Shown: positions 35,666-44,249 of the stretch, piece by piece | Layout of the letters: the number at the start of each line of letters is the position of its first letter | Numbering within the stretch: position 1 is the first letter of the stretch | Notes under the pieces: model-generated | Told to the model about the DNA's origin: nothing | Seen by the model: the letters and a program-made list of their open reading frames with translations, nothing else | Database searches by the model: none | Position numbers and translations under genes: made by a program | DNA from: Pedobacter sp. SYP-B3415 | GTDB taxonomy: Bacteria > Bacteroidota > Bacteroidia > Sphingobacteriales > Sphingobacteriaceae | Assembly: GCF_004138205.1 (NCBI RefSeq) | Contig: NZ_RXNQ01000001.1 | Location: 62,001-126,000, forward strand | DNA: 64,000 nt | Direction: 5' to 3'

Positions 35666-37972
35666 TCAGCGAACAAATAACCGCAGGCCCAGAAATCCGC
35701 GAATGCCCTGGTTGGGGCCGTAAGAATAGCCGTCCGGATCGAACTTAAGCCCTTGCGGATTATATGCGGGATCTGAAGGCGAAACGTTGCTGACCGGTAT
35801 GACCTGACCGTTATCATCAAAGCGAACCGAACGGTCAAACGGGTCAAACGCACGCGCTATGGCCGTACCACCCGGCTGCCCTTTTGATATGGTCCAGTTA
35901 AGCAGGTTTTTGATCCCGCCGTATAGTTCCACATTGCCTTTCAGTTTTTTCGTAGCCTGGATATTCTGGATACTCCAGGCTTTTGAATAAGGCGATCGCT
36001 GATCGAGCTCACCAAGCAGCGCCAGCCGCATCGGCCCTATTACGCTGCCCGTATAGTCGATCCGCATACCCATCTGCTTAAAGTCGTAGCTGATCGCCCA
36101 TGTCGCCATCCAGGATTCGCTTTTAACCGGACGCACTGATTCCCGTTCGCCCGCCGCATTCCGTTCCACATTGCGCACGTCGAGCAGGCTCCCGCCAACA
36201 ATGGCATTCAGACCGCCTGCCAATGTCAGATCAAAGTTCAGGCTGAGTCCCCTGGTCACTCCAAAACCATCGAGGTTGGCATACCGGATCTGGGTGGGAT
36301 TGGTATCATAGTCGGCAGTGATGCGGTTATTAAAATAGGTATACCAGCCGGAAAAATCTATGTTTAGCTGATTGCTGTTTCCGAGAACAAGCTTTTTTAC
36401 ATAGTTGAGATTGACATTATAGCTACGTTCAGGCCTCAGGGCTTCGGCAACGATAACCTCCCGCGCACCGCTCAAGGCGGCATGATCTTCGGTAAAAAGA
36501 TTCACCACACGAAAACCAGTGCCGGCATTGAGCCGAAGAATGTCGTTTTCGGTAACGTTCCATTTATAAGCCATGCGCGGCGTAAAGATGTTTCCGTGCG
36601 CAGAATGGTGGTCGTAGCGAACGCCCAGTAATAGTTTGTGCGCCGTGCCCAGGGCAAGCTCATCCTGGGCAAAAATACCGGGCAAAAGTACACGGTCTGC
36701 ATGCGGAGTTGCCGGCGTGTTGTCATCATAAACCGTATAACGCAGTGCCGCGCCAAAAAGCAGGTCATTTATTCCCAACTTTTTATCCCAGGTAAGCTGT
36801 CCGAATCCAATTCGCTGCGATGCGGTAAACAGATCTGTTCCATACACCGAATTCTGATTGTGGTCATTGTAAGAGAAAGCCAGAAACATCCGCTCGGGAA
36901 GCGGCAGCTGATAAGTACCGAAAACTTCCCAGCGTTTCGTATAGATGCTTTCGGCATAGAGCGTATTGCCGCCACGAAGGTCTCTTGTCCATCCTGTCTG
37001 GCCACCCCACCTGTCTTCATAGAGGTATCTACCGGCAAGGCTAAACTTTCTGTTCTCTGCACGCCTGAAATCCCATTTTTGAAAAACCGACAGCCGCTGC
37101 TGCAGCGTCATGTCGGTAAACCCGTCATCGTTTCTATCTATGCGGTTGCTAAAGTTGAAGTAATTCAGGCCCGTCAGCACACTTGCGCTTTCACCCAGGT
37201 TTAGCTTTGCACCGAGATCAGCGTTGTATTCTCCCCAGCCCGTACCAAATGCATCGGCCGTGAATGACGGGGTATTTAGGGCGCTTTTGGTGATAACGTT
37301 GATGAGTCCGCCAACGGCCTCAGAACCATATAGAGACGATGCCGGACCTTTTACAACTTCCACCCGGTCTATTAAGGAAGCCGGAATACCTGACAGGCCG
37401 TAAACGGTGGAAAGACCGCTAACGATTGGCATACCATCTATTAAGACCATGGTATAGGGCCCCTCAAGACCGTTCATATGGATATCGCCGGTATTACATA
37501 CGTTACAGTTTAACTGCGGCCGGATGCCGTTTACGTGCTGAAGTGCATCAAATATCGTGGCAGCGGGATTTTTCGCAAAAAATCGTGCGTCGTAAACTTC
37601 AACGCTTACGGGGCTGTCCTGTTTACGTACCGGTTTGAGCGTCCCTGACACAACAACGTCGTTCAGTGTTCCTGCTTCGGTCTCCATGCGGATGTCTAAC
37701 AATAGTGTGTCGCCAGACTTTAACTCTATAGGTAACCGTTGCCGGCGATAACCAACCGCACTGAATTGTATAACCTGCTGTCCCGCAGCACCGGCGGGCA
37801 AAAAGTATGCGCCAAGTGTATCTGTTTTTGCTGCCGGTCCGGAATTGCCGATTCTGACTGATACGCCTGCAAGCGGTAACTCTCCGCTTCTCACCGTTCC
37901 TTTAACATATTGTTGCGCAAAGACATCTGCAGATAAAAAAGACAAGGCAAAAACGAAGATCAGGGTTCTCAT
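35666..37972 (-). CDS. TonB-dependent outer-membrane receptor, probably for metal
   Basis: A 768-residue receptor with a signal peptide ending DVFAQ. A carboxypeptidase-regulatory-like beta domain (about 22-100) is followed by the plug (about 115-230, with RVEVVKGPASSLYGSEAVGG) and a 22-strand barrel ending GFLGLRLFVR. The plug contains NCNVCNTGDIHMNG (Cys156, Cys159, His165, Met166), a potential metal-binding cluster. Substrate is not known. The shared palindrome with mntR-mntH and the adjacent position suggest metal or metallophore uptake. The gene is convergent with mntH, with touching stop codons. Confidence 0.85.
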   Translation of the reverse strand: MRTLIFVFALSFLSADVFAQQYVKGTVRSGELPLAGVSVRIGNSGPAAKTDTLGAYFLPAGAAGQQVIQFSAVGYRRQRLPIELKSGDTLLLDIRMETEAGTLNDVVVSGTLKPVRKQDSPVSVEVYDARFFAKNPAATIFDALQHVNGIRPQLNCNVCNTGDIHMNGLEGPYTMVLIDGMPIVSGLSTVYGLSGIPASLIDRVEVVKGPASSLYGSEAVGGLINVITKSALNTPSFTADAFGTGWGEYNADLGAKLNLGESASVLTGLNYFNFSNRIDRNDDGFTDMTLQQRLSVFQKWDFRRAENRKFSLAGRYLYEDRWGGQTGWTRDLRGGNTLYAESIYTKRWEVFGTYQLPLPERMFLAFSYNDHNQNSVYGTDLFTASQRIGFGQLTWDKKLGINDLLFGAALRYTVYDDNTPATPHADRVLLPGIFAQDELALGTAHKLLLGVRYDHHSAHGNIFTPRMAYKWNVTENDILRLNAGTGFRVVNLFTEDHAALSGAREVIVAEALRPERSYNVNLNYVKKLVLGNSNQLNIDFSGWYTYFNNRITADYDTNPTQIRYANLDGFGVTRGLSLNFDLTLAGGLNAIVGGSLLDVRNVERNAAGERESVRPVKSESWMATWAISYDFKQMGMRIDYTGSVIGPMRLALLGELDQRSPYSKAWSIQNIQATKKLKGNVELYGGIKNLLNWTISKGQPGGTAIARAFDPFDRSVRFDDNGQVIPVSNVSPSDPAYNPQGLKFDPDGYSYGPNQGIRGFLGLRLFVR

Positions 37973-37990
37973 ACCTTTGAATTAGATATA

Positions 37991-37998
37991 CAAAGATA
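37991..37998 (-). promoter_or_regulatory. -7 promoter box of the TonB-dependent receptor
   Basis: The minus strand reads TATCTTTG (TAnnTTTG), 18 nt before the ATG. The palindrome at 38003-38018 lies immediately upstream, where a bound repressor would block the polymerase. Confidence 0.65.
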
Positions 37999-38002
37999 TA
38001 TA

Positions 38003-38018
38003 TTTAGACTAATCTAAA
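38003..38018. promoter_or_regulatory. Palindromic operator in the receptor promoter
   Basis: TTTAGA-CTAA-TCTAAA is an inverted repeat with perfect 6-bp arms. It shares the pattern TTTAG-N6-CTAAA with the site before the DtxR-type gene and sits between the -7 and -33 positions of the receptor promoter. Confidence 0.6.
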
Positions 38019-38124
38019 AATTAATTTAGAATATTTTAAGCGTTTGATTTTTCAGAAAGTGAACCACTTAAGTTATTTTTTGTTTCCTGAAGGGAATTGA
38101 ATTATAGATATTTGCCGGGCGACT

Positions 38125-38574
38125 ATGAAAAACGACATAAACATCAAAAACAAGAGGGCTTATTTTGACTACGCGCTGGGCGACAAGTATGTGGCTGGTA
38201 TTGCCTTATTGGGGACCGAAATCAAGGCGATTCGGGAAGGCAGGGTCAATATGACCGATGCGTTTTGCATGTTTATCGGCAGTACGTTATACATCCGCAA
38301 CCTGCATATTTCAGAATACGCGAACAGCTCGTTTTATCATCATGACATTAAGCGCGATCGGGTGCTTTTGCTTCAGAAAAAAGAACTGAAAAAGATCCGC
38401 GTAAAGGGTGAGGAAAAAGGCTTTACAATTGTGCCGCTGCGCATCTTTATCAACGAGCGCGGCTTTGCCAAACTTGAACTGGCTATCGGACAGGGTAAAA
38501 AGGAATTCGATAAACGGGAGAGTCTGAAAGAAAAGGATACAAAACGGGAGCTCGACCGGGTGCTGAAGCGGTAG
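38125..38574 (+). CDS. smpB: SsrA-binding protein SmpB
   Basis: A 149-residue tmRNA-binding protein for ribosome rescue. Conserved features are INIKNKRAYFDYALGDKYVAGI, a GTEIKAIREGRVNMTDAF segment and the basic C-terminal tail (ESLKEKDTKRELDRVLKR) that enters the ribosome. The tmRNA gene itself is not in this window. It stands alone before about 1.1 kb of non-coding DNA. Confidence 0.97.
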   Translation: MKNDINIKNKRAYFDYALGDKYVAGIALLGTEIKAIREGRVNMTDAFCMFIGSTLYIRNLHISEYANSSFYHHDIKRDRVLLLQKKELKKIRVKGEEKGFTIVPLRIFINERGFAKLELAIGQGKKEFDKRESLKEKDTKRELDRVLKR

Positions 38575-38734
38575 TTTTAACGAATCAGCGCCAGGACTGG
38601 GCTTTAATCATATTAAAGAAAAAGGAATAAGGAGGAAAGACCGCGCCCATGCCTCAAATTCCCTAACCGGCGGAGGGGTTTGCACCCTGTCTCAGGACAC
38701 AAATCTCAGGACTCAAATCTCGAACAAATGCCAC

Positions 38735-38767
38735 GTCTAAATACGAACTACGAATATCTATATACTA
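38735..38767. repeat. Interspersed repeat copy 2 (GTCTAAATACGA type)
   Basis: GTCTAAATACGAACTACGAA followed by TATCTATATACTA. It matches 39640-39670 except for a 2-base deletion there, and 23922-23954 with a few substitutions. Confidence 0.75.
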
Positions 38768-38790
38768 TTCCGGGTTGTAATTCCCCACGG

Positions 38791-38871
38791 GTCATTCAGA
38801 GCGTAGCGAAGAATCTGACTTGTGATCCCGAGTGAGAGTCTTCCGCGGCTCCCCTCTGTCTGGATGACTCT
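38791..38871. repeat. MITE-like hairpin element
   Basis: Starts with GTCATTCAGAGCGTAGCGAA GAATCT, a string common in dispersed bacterial repeats. It ends with an 11-bp stem with one mismatch, GAGAGTC-T-TCC (38834-38844) pairing with GGA-T-GACTCTC (38861-38871). No coding capacity. Confidence 0.5.
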
Positions 38872-38877
38872 CAAGCG

Positions 38878-39001
38878 GAACCACGAGCCATGAATCAGTG
38901 AAGTTTTAAGTTGTAGGTATTAAGTTGTAAGTCTGGGCGCAGAACCCCTCAATGAGATTAAAGAAAAAGGAAAAAACCGAACCACGAACCATTGATCAGT
39001 G
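38878..39001. repeat. 23-bp direct repeat pair
   Basis: GAACCACGAGCCATGAATCA GTG at 38878-38900 recurs as GAACCACGAACCATTGATCA GTG at 38979-39001 (20 of 23 bases the same). Confidence 0.6.
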
Positions 39002-39639
39002 TTGTCTGGGGAAAGTTTTGCGAAAGCCTATAGTTCTTCGGTTTCCAATAGATGTGAGGCTATGGTATCGAACCGCTCACCGCCGCGGGGGCTCCTTCTT
39101 TTTCTTGGAAAAGAAGCAAACCGCTCCGGCTGTGTATCTCTTCTTGCATAAAAGCATCAAAAGTCCGACGGCGGCGGGAAAAGGCCCGGATTACCCCTGC
39201 GCCATTTCGTTCCGGGCTGGTTCCCCTCCTTGGTTCTTCGCGACCTCCTTAAAACAGTGCAAGACTTTTAATACTTTTCTGCGGCGAGAAGATACAAGGC
39301 CGGTCCGCACCTATTAGTGGCAGTAATCAGGCAAAACCGTCATCAAAACCACCGCCTGTGCGTAAAACCCACAAACATAGAGTTCAGGGGCTTGATTTAA
39401 AAAACTCAGGAAAACATTGCTTTGAACTTGTTCAGAAGGATCCTATTTCATTCAACCAATTTTTACCGGACAACAGTGAATACGGAATCATGTGTCAGGA
39501 CCTGGGCTGCCCTAAGACCAAAGAAGATGGAAAAAGGATGAACGACCTCGGCCCCCCTCAAACGCCCTACCCGGCTTAGTTTCTTTGCGCTGTCTCAGGA
39601 CTCGAATCTCATATCTCAAGTCTATAACAATTGCACAAC

Positions 39640-39670
39640 GTCTAAATACGAACTACGAATATCTATACTA
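39640..39670. repeat. Interspersed repeat copy 3 (GTCTAAATACGA type)
   Basis: GTCTAAATACGAACTACGAA followed by TATCTATACTA; the same as copy 2 apart from the loss of two bases in the final AT-rich run. Confidence 0.75.
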
Positions 39671-39717
39671 TTCCAGGTCTCGGACTCAAATCTCATATCT
39701 AAAGTCGCCTTTTGACC

Positions 39718-40374
39718 TCACCAGGCCTGATCGCCAACCAGCGGTACGAAGCGGAAGGTGTCCAGTACAATCTTTTCAAAATCGGTTTCGCTGACCCTGA
39801 TCACAGTTACCATTTTCTGTGCCTTCTCATCACCGACAGGGATAACAAGTATGCCGCCGATTTTCAATTGCTTCAGGAGAATCTCAGGCACAAACGGTGC
39901 GCCGGCAGTTACAATGATCTTGTCATATGGCGCTTCTTCAGCAATCCCTTTTGAGCCGTCGCCGCAGTAGAATTTTGGCCGGTATCCCATTCCAGGCAGT
40001 ACCTGGATGGTGCGGTTGAAGATATTTTCCTGTCTTTCAATTGTAACAACACGCGCGCCCAGCTCGATCAGTACACAGGTCTGGTAACCGGAACCGGTAC
40101 CGATCTCCAGCACCTTATCGCCCTTTTTTATGTGAAGCAGTTCACTCTGATAGGCTACGGTATAAGGCTGGGAAATAGTTTGGCCATCGCCGATGGGAAA
40201 AGCGATGTCTTTATAGGCCTGATTCCAGAAAGTCTCGTCGAAGAAAAAATGGCGGGGCACTTTCCCGATAGCCTTTAACACCGCCTCATCGCCAATTCCG
40301 CGGCTTCTCAGCAGCTCGACCAGCTTTTTTCTTGCACCCTTTTCACGGTAATTATCAACAAACTTATATGCCAT
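39718..40374 (-). CDS. pcm: Protein-L-isoaspartate O-methyltransferase
   Basis: A 218-residue SAM-dependent enzyme that repairs isoaspartyl damage in proteins. Motifs: PRHFFFDE, AFPIGDGQTISQPYTVAYQS, the SAM loop VLEIGTGSGYQTCVL and VTAGAPFVPEILLKQL. A TATTTTTG -7 box (40382-40389 on the minus strand) lies 7 nt before the ATG and fixes the start. It stands alone between the repeat region and an outer-membrane protein gene. Confidence 0.95.
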   Translation of the reverse strand: MAYKFVDNYREKGARKKLVELLRSRGIGDEAVLKAIGKVPRHFFFDETFWNQAYKDIAFPIGDGQTISQPYTVAYQSELLHIKKGDKVLEIGTGSGYQTCVLIELGARVVTIERQENIFNRTIQVLPGMGYRPKFYCGDGSKGIAEEAPYDKIIVTAGAPFVPEILLKQLKIGGILVIPVGDEKAQKMVTVIRVSETDFEKIVLDTFRFVPLVGDQAW

Positions 40375-40381
40375 TTCACCT

Positions 40382-40389
40382 CAAAAATA
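40382..40389 (-). promoter_or_regulatory. -7 promoter box of pcm
   Basis: TATTTTTG on the minus strand, 7 nt before the ATG. Confidence 0.55.
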
Positions 40390-40505
40390 TCGTTTTCATC
40401 CGACTAACCGCCCTTCAAGTTATCCACGATGGCCTAAGGGAAAGAGATCCAGCGAGAAATAAAACACCTGTAATGTTTCCAGCCGGGAACTACCGGATAT
40501 TTTCC

Positions 40506-40513
40506 TATTTTTG
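40506..40513 (+). promoter_or_regulatory. -7 promoter box of the outer-membrane protein gene
   Basis: TATTTTTG (TAnnTTTG), 19 nt before the ATG at 40533. Confidence 0.5.
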
Positions 40514-40532
40514 AGCTCCCATTGCTCACTAT

Positions 40533-41228
40533 ATGAAAAACTATTTATTAACGCTTGTTGCTCTCCTGTTCTTTGGCGCGTCTTATGCGCAAACCGGTGG
40601 AGATTTTAATTATTCCGTCGGACTCCGTGGCTTTAGTCTGATGCAAATGCCAAAAATTCTGAATGAGACCGGCGGCGATAAATTCAGTAAGTTGTATGTA
40701 CATGGAGGTCTGTTCAAGTTTAATGATAACCAGATCAGTTACCGTCTGAGCGGCACCTATTACCGGGGCGATAAAAGTTTTAACAACAATTGCGCTAACT
40801 GCCAGTTCGCTGAAGGAAAAGTTGAGGACTATGGCTTCAAAGTTGGTTTCGAGAAAAATTTTAATTACTCGCGTATCCAGCCTTATTTCGGCTTCGATCT
40901 CGGTTTTCGCTCAAATCGTTTTTCAGGCACGATCATGAACAGCAACCCGCAGGCACAGAATCTGAGCGTCGCCATTCCAACTTCCACATTGCAGACTGCT
41001 AAAGACGGGTTGGTCCTGGCGCCACTCGTCGGACTGAAGATCAATATCATAGACCAGATCAGCGTTTTTGCCGAGAGTAATCTTGATGTCTTTTATTCTT
41101 ATGAAAGACAGGACATGGTTGTGCAGGATGCCGCGAATTCCCAATCGGTGAACCGGTACAGGAAGTGGGAATACCTGGTTAACCCGGTATCAGTCGGAAT
41201 TTTCTTCCATCTCTCCTCAAAGAATTAA
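40533..41228 (+). CDS. Predicted outer-membrane beta-barrel protein of unknown function
   Basis: 231 residues with a clear signal peptide (MKNYLLTLVALLFFGASYAQ). The mature part alternates short amphipathic strands (FKVGFEKNF, YFGFDLGFRSNRF, VSVGIFFHLSS), as expected of an 8- to 10-strand barrel of the Bacteroidota porin-like type. A CxxC (NCANC) occurs in one loop. No ligand can be inferred. The stop overlaps the priA stop of the opposite strand by two bases. Confidence 0.75.
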   Translation: MKNYLLTLVALLFFGASYAQTGGDFNYSVGLRGFSLMQMPKILNETGGDKFSKLYVHGGLFKFNDNQISYRLSGTYYRGDKSFNNNCANCQFAEGKVEDYGFKVGFEKNFNYSRIQPYFGFDLGFRSNRFSGTIMNSNPQAQNLSVAIPTSTLQTAKDGLVLAPLVGLKINIIDQISVFAESNLDVFYSYERQDMVVQDAANSQSVNRYRKWEYLVNPVSVGIFFHLSSKN

Positions 41229-43702
41229 TAGGGATCTACGTCGATCTGGGTCAGAATGCCTTTATGGTCTTTATCGGCATGAAAATGCAGCAGTGTGTTC
41301 CTCAGCGCCTCTTTCACTTTCGTAATGGAGGTACTCCGGTCAGCCTTGATCATGATCTGCATAATAAAATAACTGCGAATCCTTGCAATGAGCGGCTGTT
41401 CGGGACCGAGCACCCGTGGCCCCATTTGTCGCCGCAACCTGTTTGCCAGCTCGGCGGCGCCACGGTTTAGCGCATGCGGATCCTTATGCTTCACATAGAT
41501 CTGGATCAGCCGCGTAAAGGGCGGATAACCGAACTGCTCGCGTTCAACCAGCTCGTCTGCGTACATCGCTTCGTAATCGTTTTCTGTTACCTGCTTCAGT
41601 GTACGGTGGTCGGGGTTATAAGTCTGAATAGACACAAGCCCCTGTTTATCCCGCCTGCCCGACCGGCCTGCAACCTGGGCTAGCAGCTGGTAACTGCGTT
41701 CTAAAGCCCTGAATTCGGGGTAATTCAGAAGCGTATCTGCATTGATTACGCCGATGAGCCCAACGCCGTCAAAATCCAGTCCCTTAGCCACCATTTGGGT
41801 ACCGATCAGGATGTCCGTCTTCCGGTCCTGAAAATCTGCTATGATCTGCTGCAGGCTGTTTCTTGACCGGGTACTGTCAAGATCCAGCCGGGCAAGGCGC
41901 AGGTCGGGGAAAAGTGTCTGCAGCTCCTCCTCGATCCGTTCGGTACCAAAACCCTTTTGTTCAATATGCACCGATCCGCATGCAGGGCAGATATTCAGCA
42001 AATTCTGATGATACCCGCAGTAGTGGCAATGCAATTTACCACTGCTTTTGTGATAAGTAAGACTAACATCGCAATGGATGCATTTTGGTGTATATCCACA
42101 TGTTGCACAGATGGAAATTGTGGCGTATCCCCGTCGGTTCTGAAAAAGAATTACCTGTTCTTTGCGGCCAATGGCTTCTTCAATATCCTGAAGCAGCGTA
42201 CCGGTAAAATAGGCCGTCATTTTCTTTCGCTTCTGCTCTTCGGGTATGCTGATGATTTTCTGATCGGGAAGCGGCACGCCGCCGAAACGCTCCTGCAACC
42301 GCACGAAACCGTACTTGCCTTCGCGGGCGTTGTAATAACTTTCCAGTGAGGGCGTCGCTGAACCAACAACTACTTTTGCGCCGTGCAGATGCGCCAGGTA
42401 AATGGCTGCATCGCGCGCCTGGTAGCGTGGCGCCGGATCGTATTGTTTATAAGACGACTCGTGTTCTTCGTCAATGACCACCAGCTCCAGATCTTTGAAT
42501 GGCAGAAAAACCGAAGAACGTGCCCCGAGTATAATCCTGTATGTTCCTGATGAAACCTTATTCCAGATCTCCACACGTTCGTTGTCATTGAATTTTGAGT
42601 GATAGACACCGATCTTTTCACCAAAGTAATTCTTGAGACGTTCAACAAGCTGGGTGGTCAGGGCTATTTCAGGCAGCAGAAACAGCACCTGCCCGCCCTG
42701 TTCCAGGGCTTTTTCCATCAGTCTGACGTATACCTGCGTTTTCCCGGAGGCAGTAACTCCATGCAGCAGGACAACATCTTTAGAAGTAAACTTTTCGCTG
42801 ATCTGCTCAAAGGCCTGGCTCTGCGCATCACTTAGCGTGAAATTCAGCAGGAAATCGTTTCCTTCATCATTCAGCCGGTCTACGAAACGCTTCTGAATAT
42901 GAAAAACCTGTTTCTCGCTAAGCGCTTTGATCGCCGCAGGGCCGCAGTTACTGTCTTCAAGCAACTGTTGTTTGGCTACCGGCGCTCCGCCCCGCGAAAG
43001 TTTGATATAAGACAGCAACGCGTCAAGCTGCTTGGGTGCCTTTTCAAGGAGTTCGAAGAGCTGGCGCAAGTTTTCCTGCTCTTTATAAAAGTCGTCCAGT
43101 TCAATGAATGAGCGGGTGAGCGGCTTGTATTTTTCGCTAACCTCTTCAGCAATGTCAATCAGCTGTTTCTGCAACAGCGCATTCACTGTCGGATACACGG
43201 TTTTCTGGCCAAGCAATTTCATCACATCGCTGATGGTCATGCGCTGCTGCTTTTCCAGCACCTCCATCACCAGCTCTTCCTTATTTGTCAGAACCGGCCG
43301 GTCGTCCTGTCCGCCGCGCAGGCTGAGCACCGTTTCGCTTGCAAGTTTCAGTCCCGCGGGCAGTGCCGCCGCCATTACATCGCCTTCATTACACAGATAG
43401 TAACGAACCATCCATTCCCAAAATGCAAACTGCTTTTCATTTACGATTGGAAGGGGGTCGACAACATCAATGATATACTTTGCCTCGTAGTGCTCGGGCG
43501 GCTTTGAAGAAACTGACCGGATCAGTGCCGTATACATTTTGTATTTACCAAACTGTACAACAACGCGCTTTCCGGGCACAATTTCCTCATTCAAAAAAGC
43601 CGGAACACGATACGTATAATTCCTGGCCAGTGAAAGTGGCAGAACCACCTCAACAAAAAGCGTATTGCTCTCTGAAAAACCGGCTAAGAGATCTGCTGAC
43701 AT
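41225..43702 (-). CDS. priA: Primosomal protein N' (PriA helicase)
   Basis: An 825-residue superfamily 2 DNA helicase that restarts stalled replication forks. The N-terminal DNA-binding domain (about 10-110) is followed by the helicase lobes with Walker A GVTASGKTQVYV, VIDEEHESSYKQ (DEEH box), VVGSATPSLESY and VAGRSGRRDKQG. The zinc-binding cysteine set is intact: CATCGYTPKCIHC, then CHYCGYH and CPACGS. The start overlaps the stop of the DUF423 gene by one base. It is convergent with the barrel protein. Confidence 0.96.
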   Translation of the reverse strand: MSADLLAGFSESNTLFVEVVLPLSLARNYTYRVPAFLNEEIVPGKRVVVQFGKYKMYTALIRSVSSKPPEHYEAKYIIDVVDPLPIVNEKQFAFWEWMVRYYLCNEGDVMAAALPAGLKLASETVLSLRGGQDDRPVLTNKEELVMEVLEKQQRMTISDVMKLLGQKTVYPTVNALLQKQLIDIAEEVSEKYKPLTRSFIELDDFYKEQENLRQLFELLEKAPKQLDALLSYIKLSRGGAPVAKQQLLEDSNCGPAAIKALSEKQVFHIQKRFVDRLNDEGNDFLLNFTLSDAQSQAFEQISEKFTSKDVVLLHGVTASGKTQVYVRLMEKALEQGGQVLFLLPEIALTTQLVERLKNYFGEKIGVYHSKFNDNERVEIWNKVSSGTYRIILGARSSVFLPFKDLELVVIDEEHESSYKQYDPAPRYQARDAAIYLAHLHGAKVVVGSATPSLESYYNAREGKYGFVRLQERFGGVPLPDQKIISIPEEQKRKKMTAYFTGTLLQDIEEAIGRKEQVILFQNRRGYATISICATCGYTPKCIHCDVSLTYHKSSGKLHCHYCGYHQNLLNICPACGSVHIEQKGFGTERIEEELQTLFPDLRLARLDLDSTRSRNSLQQIIADFQDRKTDILIGTQMVAKGLDFDGVGLIGVINADTLLNYPEFRALERSYQLLAQVAGRSGRRDKQGLVSIQTYNPDHRTLKQVTENDYEAMYADELVEREQFGYPPFTRLIQIYVKHKDPHALNRGAAELANRLRRQMGPRVLGPEQPLIARIRSYFIMQIMIKADRSTSITKVKEALRNTLLHFHADKDHKGILTQIDVDPY

Positions 43703-44088
43703 TATTTGTCTTTAAGCGCGGCAAAAAACAACATGATCCAGCCAAAAATGAACAATAATCCACCGATAGGCGTTACCGGCCCGAGTGCGGCAGCAAATCC
43801 GAGTCCTGTAACACTGCGCGTAGCCAGCAGATACAATGACCCTGAAAAGAAAACGATACCAAACGTAAAACAAAAATAGGCGATGTTTACAAGCTTATTC
43901 CGGTACCGCGCAAAGGTCGAGAGATAAAGCAAGGCAAACACATGATAAAACTGATACTCAACACCTTTCTTCCATACATCGATCGAGGCAGCGTCTACCA
44001 GATTTTTCAGGCCGTGCGCACCGAAAGCTCCGAGTATGACCGCTACGGCTCCAAGAAAGGCAGCAGTTAAGATTATCCGTTTGTTCAT
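43702..44088 (-). CDS. DUF423 small membrane protein
   Basis: A 128-residue protein with four transmembrane segments and the DUF423 signatures AVILGAFGAHGLKN at the N-terminus and VTPIGGLLFIFGWIMLF at the C-terminus. Its role is not established in any bacterium. The stop overlaps the priA start (TAATG), so the two are co-transcribed. Confidence 0.9.
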   Translation of the reverse strand: MNKRIILTAAFLGAVAVILGAFGAHGLKNLVDAASIDVWKKGVEYQFYHVFALLYLSTFARYRNKLVNIAYFCFTFGIVFFSGSLYLLATRSVTGLGFAAALGPVTPIGGLLFIFGWIMLFFAALKDK

Positions 44089-44249
44089 AGATGTTGTTCG
44101 CTTTTAGGCTTGCTAAATTAAGAAACTTGGCCCCAAATAACCGCTTATTGGCATCATTAAATTAAATTTGTTGCACGAAATAAACCGTTCCGGATCCAGC
44201 CTGTCAAGTTCTCGTGACGGATAGTCCAGCTCCGGAAAACACATATAAA

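Larger units (their letters stand above)
38575..39717. other. Non-coding, repeat-rich intergenic region (about 1.1 kb)
   Basis: No credible gene is seen. Open frames such as 38952-39317 and 39358-39579 are rich in Arg, Lys, Cys and Trp, have no family features and run across repeats. The region is a mosaic of interspersed repeats: two GTCTAAATACGA elements, CTGTCTCAGGAC-type strings at about 38688 and 39591, a degraded REP-like palindrome near 38770, a hairpin element at 38791-38871, a 23-bp direct repeat, and an 8-bp stem hairpin at 39095-39116. Confidence 0.7.

Noticed and set aside
38575..38800. A tmRNA gene next to smpB
   Set aside because: No tRNA-like ends or tag-coding frame is seen; tmRNA is often encoded elsewhere.
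38952..39317. A 121-residue open frame in the smpB-pcm interval
   Set aside because: It crosses repeats and hairpins, lacks a promoter box and family features, and looks like translated repeat DNA.
39358..39794. Two further open frames (73 and 69 residues) in the same interval
   Set aside because: They run over the interspersed repeat copies and have no protein-like character.
44214..44249. A GTG start for the DUF3352-like protein
   Set aside because: It would add polar residues before a normal membrane anchor; the ATG at 44250 directly begins the anchor.
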